From Acidobacteriota bacterium (GTDB taxonomy: Bacteria > Acidobacteriota > HRBIN11), in NCBI GenBank assembly GCA_025061865.1, contig JANXAA010000131.1, positions 1 through 6,356 on the forward strand: a stretch of DNA of 6,356 nucleotides, in the 5' to 3' direction. The position numbers and the translations under genes were made by a program. Numbering within the stretch: the stretch's first letter is position 1; the number at the start of each line of letters is the position of its first letter. The notes below the pieces were generated by a model that had not been told where the DNA came from, did no database searches, and saw nothing but the letters and a program-made list of their open reading frames with translations. Below, in pieces: positions 5,812 to 6,356 of this stretch.

Positions 5812-5835
5812 AAATGCCCCCGTCCCTTTTGTCAA
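5807..5835 (-). promoter_or_regulatory. rpsU: sigma70-type promoter of rpsU
   Basis: On the - strand, TTGACA (5835-5830) is an exact -35, followed by exactly 17 bases and TAAGAT (5812-5807), a four-of-six or better -10. Predicted transcription starts near 5800, giving a leader of about 30 bases that carries the ribosome site. Nothing in the leader suggests a riboswitch. Confidence 0.82.
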
Positions 5836-5844
5836 CCTCTGGCC

Positions 5845-5961
5845 AGGGGAGTTGGGTTCCCCTAAACACCGGAGTCGGGTCCGGCTCCAGGCTATAGACC
5901 CCCTGGGGTCTTGCATGATCTCGGGAAAGGGCCTTCCGATGACCTCAGTCGGTCTGGGGTC
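5845..5961. repeat. Run of short palindromes upstream of rpsU
   Basis: Consecutive hairpins: AGGGGA/TCCCCT (5845-5863, loop 7); GGAGTCGG/CCGGCTCC (5871-5888, one G-T pair, very short loop); AGACCCC/GGGGTCT (5896-5911); GGAAAGG/CCTTCC (5924-5937, one bulge); GACCTCAG/CTGGGGTC (5941-5961, loop TCGGT, one G-T pair). They lie between the end of the outer-membrane protein gene and the rpsU promoter. None has a T tract. They might be transcript-end structures of the - strand gene, binding sites, or a small structured RNA. GC-rich DNA gives such pairs easily, so individual items are weak. Confidence 0.45.
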
Positions 5962-6311
5962 TGTCGCGCCTCGCTAAGGCTCATTTGAATCCAAGGGGCG
6001 ACTTACAGGGGATCGATGAGGTCTAAGAGCGGGCAAGCCCCTCCCCCAGGGACGAGGCGGTAGAGACGACTCCGCGGGTCGCCCTTACCGGAAAACCGTC
6101 CTTCTCGAAAAGTCGGAAAGGTCAGATCAATTCGGATCTTTACGAACCAGGCTGTTAGCGAGGCACACTCCTCCTTCTGAAGGAGAAGCCCAAGGGTCCC
6201 CGGGTCCGGTGGCGCCGACTCGTTCAGAGGCAGGCATACGACGGCGAGGCCTCGTCACCGGGGTCTCCGCAGGATTCCACCGCAGGGGAGACGTCTCCGG
6301 CGAATCGGACC
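5962..6311. other. Spacer of about 350 bases, no supportable gene
   Basis: No tRNA or rRNA signature is seen. On the - strand a frame without any ATG, GTG or TTG is open from 6254 to TAA 6005-6003 (83 codons), in phase with the outer-membrane protein gene and separated from it by two TGA codons (6312-6314 and 6255-6257). GGGCGAC (5996-6002) can pair with GTCGCCC (6078-6084), enclosing a GC-rich 75-base segment, a possible but unproven RNA fold. Confidence 0.35.
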
Positions 6312-6356
6312 TCAGAACCGAAGGCCAATACCGACCACTAGTTCATTGCGTTCGGA
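6312..6356 (-). CDS. Probable outer-membrane beta-barrel protein, C-terminal end (partial)
   Basis: Only the last 14 codons are present, reading SERNELVVGIGLRF then TGA (6314-6312). The alternating hydrophobic pattern with a terminal Phe is the classic last strand (beta-signal) recognised by BamA in outer-membrane beta-barrel proteins. The gene enters from the right edge. Fourteen residues cannot name a family, so porin, transporter or secretin-like barrels are all possible; the fragment mainly argues for a cell with an outer membrane. Confidence 0.45.
   Translation of the reverse strand, partial: SERNELVVGIGLRF

Noticed and set aside
5500..5865. 121-codon + strand frame over rpsU
   Set aside because: Antisense to S21 and runs through its promoter; Arg runs mirror the S21 tail.
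5996..6084. Possible structured RNA closed by GGGCGAC/GTCGCCC
   Set aside because: The inner segment gives no consistent helices and no match to conserved tmRNA, RNase P or 6S motifs; kept only as a remark on the spacer.

Overview
The window looks like a piece of a GC-rich, diderm (Gram-negative-type) bacterial chromosome. The diderm reading rests on a C-terminal fragment at the right edge that resembles the last strand of an outer-membrane beta-barrel, and on a predicted lipoprotein. Ribosomal protein S21 (rpsU) and a Thermus-type monofunctional proline dehydrogenase point to bacteria, but I cannot name a phylum.

Left half (1-3185, all + strand) is accessory and partly decayed. It opens with the end of a LysM-domain protein, whose stop overlaps the possible start (ATGA, 67-70) of a gene for a papain/C39-like cysteine peptidase. 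The last 338 residues of the peptidase are intact, with a plausible Cys-His-Asp triad. Its 5' part is broken by two apparent frameshifts and an in-frame TAA. Next come a small predicted lipoprotein (1419-1928), a frameshifted diverged paralogue of it (2206-2643), and an unrelated small helical protein (2775-3185). One reading is a secreted peptidase with accessory or immunity lipoproteins, one of which has been lost. That is inference. AT-rich patches and heptanucleotide repeats separate these genes.

Right half (3374-5768) is ordinary coding sequence. An intact proline dehydrogenase (+) runs tail-to-tail into a membrane sensor histidine kinase (-), the two overlapping by 16 bp. Then comes rpsU (-), with a near-consensus sigma70 promoter, a strong Shine-Dalgarno and a TTG start. 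GC-rich hairpins sharing a CTGGGGT arm lie on both sides of rpsU.

Right edge (about 5845-6356): an array of short palindromes, then about 350 bp with no supportable gene, then the last 14 codons of the probable outer-membrane protein on the - strand.

Seven-base tandem repeats occur in at least three places (2675-2741, 3278-3319, 5791-5811) and are the most distinctive genome-wide signature suggested here. I see no rRNA, tRNA, CRISPR array or complete mobile element.
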